A DNA stretch of 6,628 nucleotides from Pseudomonadota bacterium (GTDB lineage: Bacteria > Pseudomonadota > Gammaproteobacteria > Burkholderiales > Sulfuricellaceae): positions 1-6,628 of the forward strand of contig JAJXTJ010000072.1 in NCBI GenBank assembly GCA_021783895.1, in the 5' to 3' direction. This document shows, piece after piece, positions 6,315-6,628 of the stretch. Below the pieces are notes generated by a model. The model was given only the letters and a program-made list of their open reading frames with translations. It was not told where the DNA came from and did not search any database. The first letter of the stretch is position 1; each line of letters opens with the position of its first letter. The position numbers and the translations under genes were made by a program.

Positions 6315-6519
6315 AGAGAACGCGTACTGCTTGAAAGGGTTTATCCAGATTGGATTAAACGCTATATCTTGTTCCACCACAAGACTCACCCGCGCAGCGA
6401 GGAGATCAACCCGCCGCCACCTGACCGAGCTGACCGAGCCGCTTGCCGCCAACGAAGATACCCCGCTCACCGGTAAGCCTCCTGACACGACCTATCTTAT
6501 TCCGCTACAATCATCGTGA
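6315..6519 (+). pseudogene. Tyrosine recombinase N-terminal fragment, copy 2 (frameshifted)
   Basis: From 6333 the frame reads ERVYPDWIKRYILFHHKTHP, again the recombinase N-terminal domain. It keeps the KTHP turn that follows FHH in integron integrases. Aligning with copy 1 implies a loss of about 4 bp just before 6333 (from VEN...YC to ERVY). A further frameshift near 6415 is suggested, because another frame continues with HLTELTEPLAANEDTP, in the position of the FLTxLA helix. A 9-bp tandem duplication (CTGACCGAG at 6421-6438) lies within it. The shifted frame ends at 6517-6519. No catalytic domain is present. Confidence 0.6.
6482..6511 (+). promoter_or_regulatory. Candidate sigma70 promoter of gshA
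   Basis: CTGACA (6482-6487) and TACAAT (6506-6511) are separated by 18 bp and each matches five of six consensus bases. Transcription would start near 6518, about 26 nt before the ATG at 6544. The promoter lies inside the last part of the recombinase relic. Confidence 0.5.
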
Positions 6520-6543
6520 TCCCCCAACTTTTCATGGACAGCC

Positions 6544-6628
6544 ATGGTTCCCCATTTAACTACCGCGCTTACCGGCCCCCTGCTCGCTCTGGAGCAGCAT
6601 ATTCTGGACACTCAGCCGCGCATCGAGC
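6544..6628 (+). CDS. gshA: Probable glutamate-cysteine ligase, N-terminus (partial)
   Basis: Only 28 codons are in the window. They read MVPHLTTALTGPLLALEQHI followed by LDTQPRIE. From memory, the MVPHLxTALxGPLLxLE opening followed by an acidic/aliphatic helix is the usual start of the betaproteobacterial form of glutamate-cysteine ligase, which makes gamma-glutamylcysteine in the first step of glutathione synthesis. The ATG at 6544 fits that start, although the Shine-Dalgarno is weak (GGA about 6 bp upstream). The ATG at 6533 is out of frame. The catalytic part lies beyond the window edge. Confidence 0.65.
   Translation, partial: MVPHLTTALTGPLLALEQHILDTQPRIE

Noticed and set aside
1..6628. 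CRISPR array, tRNA, rRNA or known riboswitch
   Set aside because: No regularly spaced repeats, no cloverleaf with a TTCRANY loop and no recognisable riboswitch core were seen on either strand.

Overview
The window looks like chromosomal DNA of a betaproteobacterium. The genes have high GC at third codon positions, a beta-type glutamate-cysteine ligase appears to begin at the right edge, and the housekeeping set (ubiD, bioA, dacB) fits. The exact genus cannot be read from the sequence; a Nitrosomonadales-like lineage is only a guess.

Layout. Positions 1-63 hold what may be the last 20 codons of an upstream gene, followed by about 190 bp without a gene. Positions 253-2623 are a tightly packed + strand cluster: a small two-helix membrane protein (DUF4870/COG3671-like), the prenyl-hydroxybenzoate decarboxylase ubiD, and a PyrR-like phosphoribosyltransferase. 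The neighbours overlap by 4 bp at both junctions (ATGA and GTGA), so translational coupling is likely. A convergent gap of about 50 bp separates this cluster from a - strand pair: dacB (PBP4-type D-Ala-D-Ala carboxypeptidase/endopeptidase) downstream of bioA (biotin synthesis aminotransferase). A two-hairpin REP/BIME-like palindromic element lies between bioA and dacB.

bioA is transcribed divergently from a small WGR-domain protein at 5618-5854. Their shared 97-bp control region carries an 8-bp palindrome (ATTATAAT) that supplies a -10 hexamer on both strands, and a 16-bp perfect inverted repeat nearer bioA. The WGR gene has its -10 hexamer only 6 bp before its ATG and no Shine-Dalgarno, which suggests a leaderless message.

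Positions 5855-6520 contain no intact gene but are not empty. On the - strand lies the C-terminal end of a transposase-like protein with a helix-turn-helix. On the + strand lie two separate, decayed copies of the N-terminal domain of an integron/XerC-type tyrosine recombinase. A candidate sigma70 promoter at the far edge of this debris leads into the first 28 codons of a probable gshA at 6544.

Most of the window is ordinary housekeeping DNA, and I see no convincing new multi-gene system. The points most worth a second look are the mobile-element remnants at 5860-6520, the REP-like element, the leaderless WGR gene with its palindromic divergent promoter, and the PyrR-like protein coupled to ubiD.
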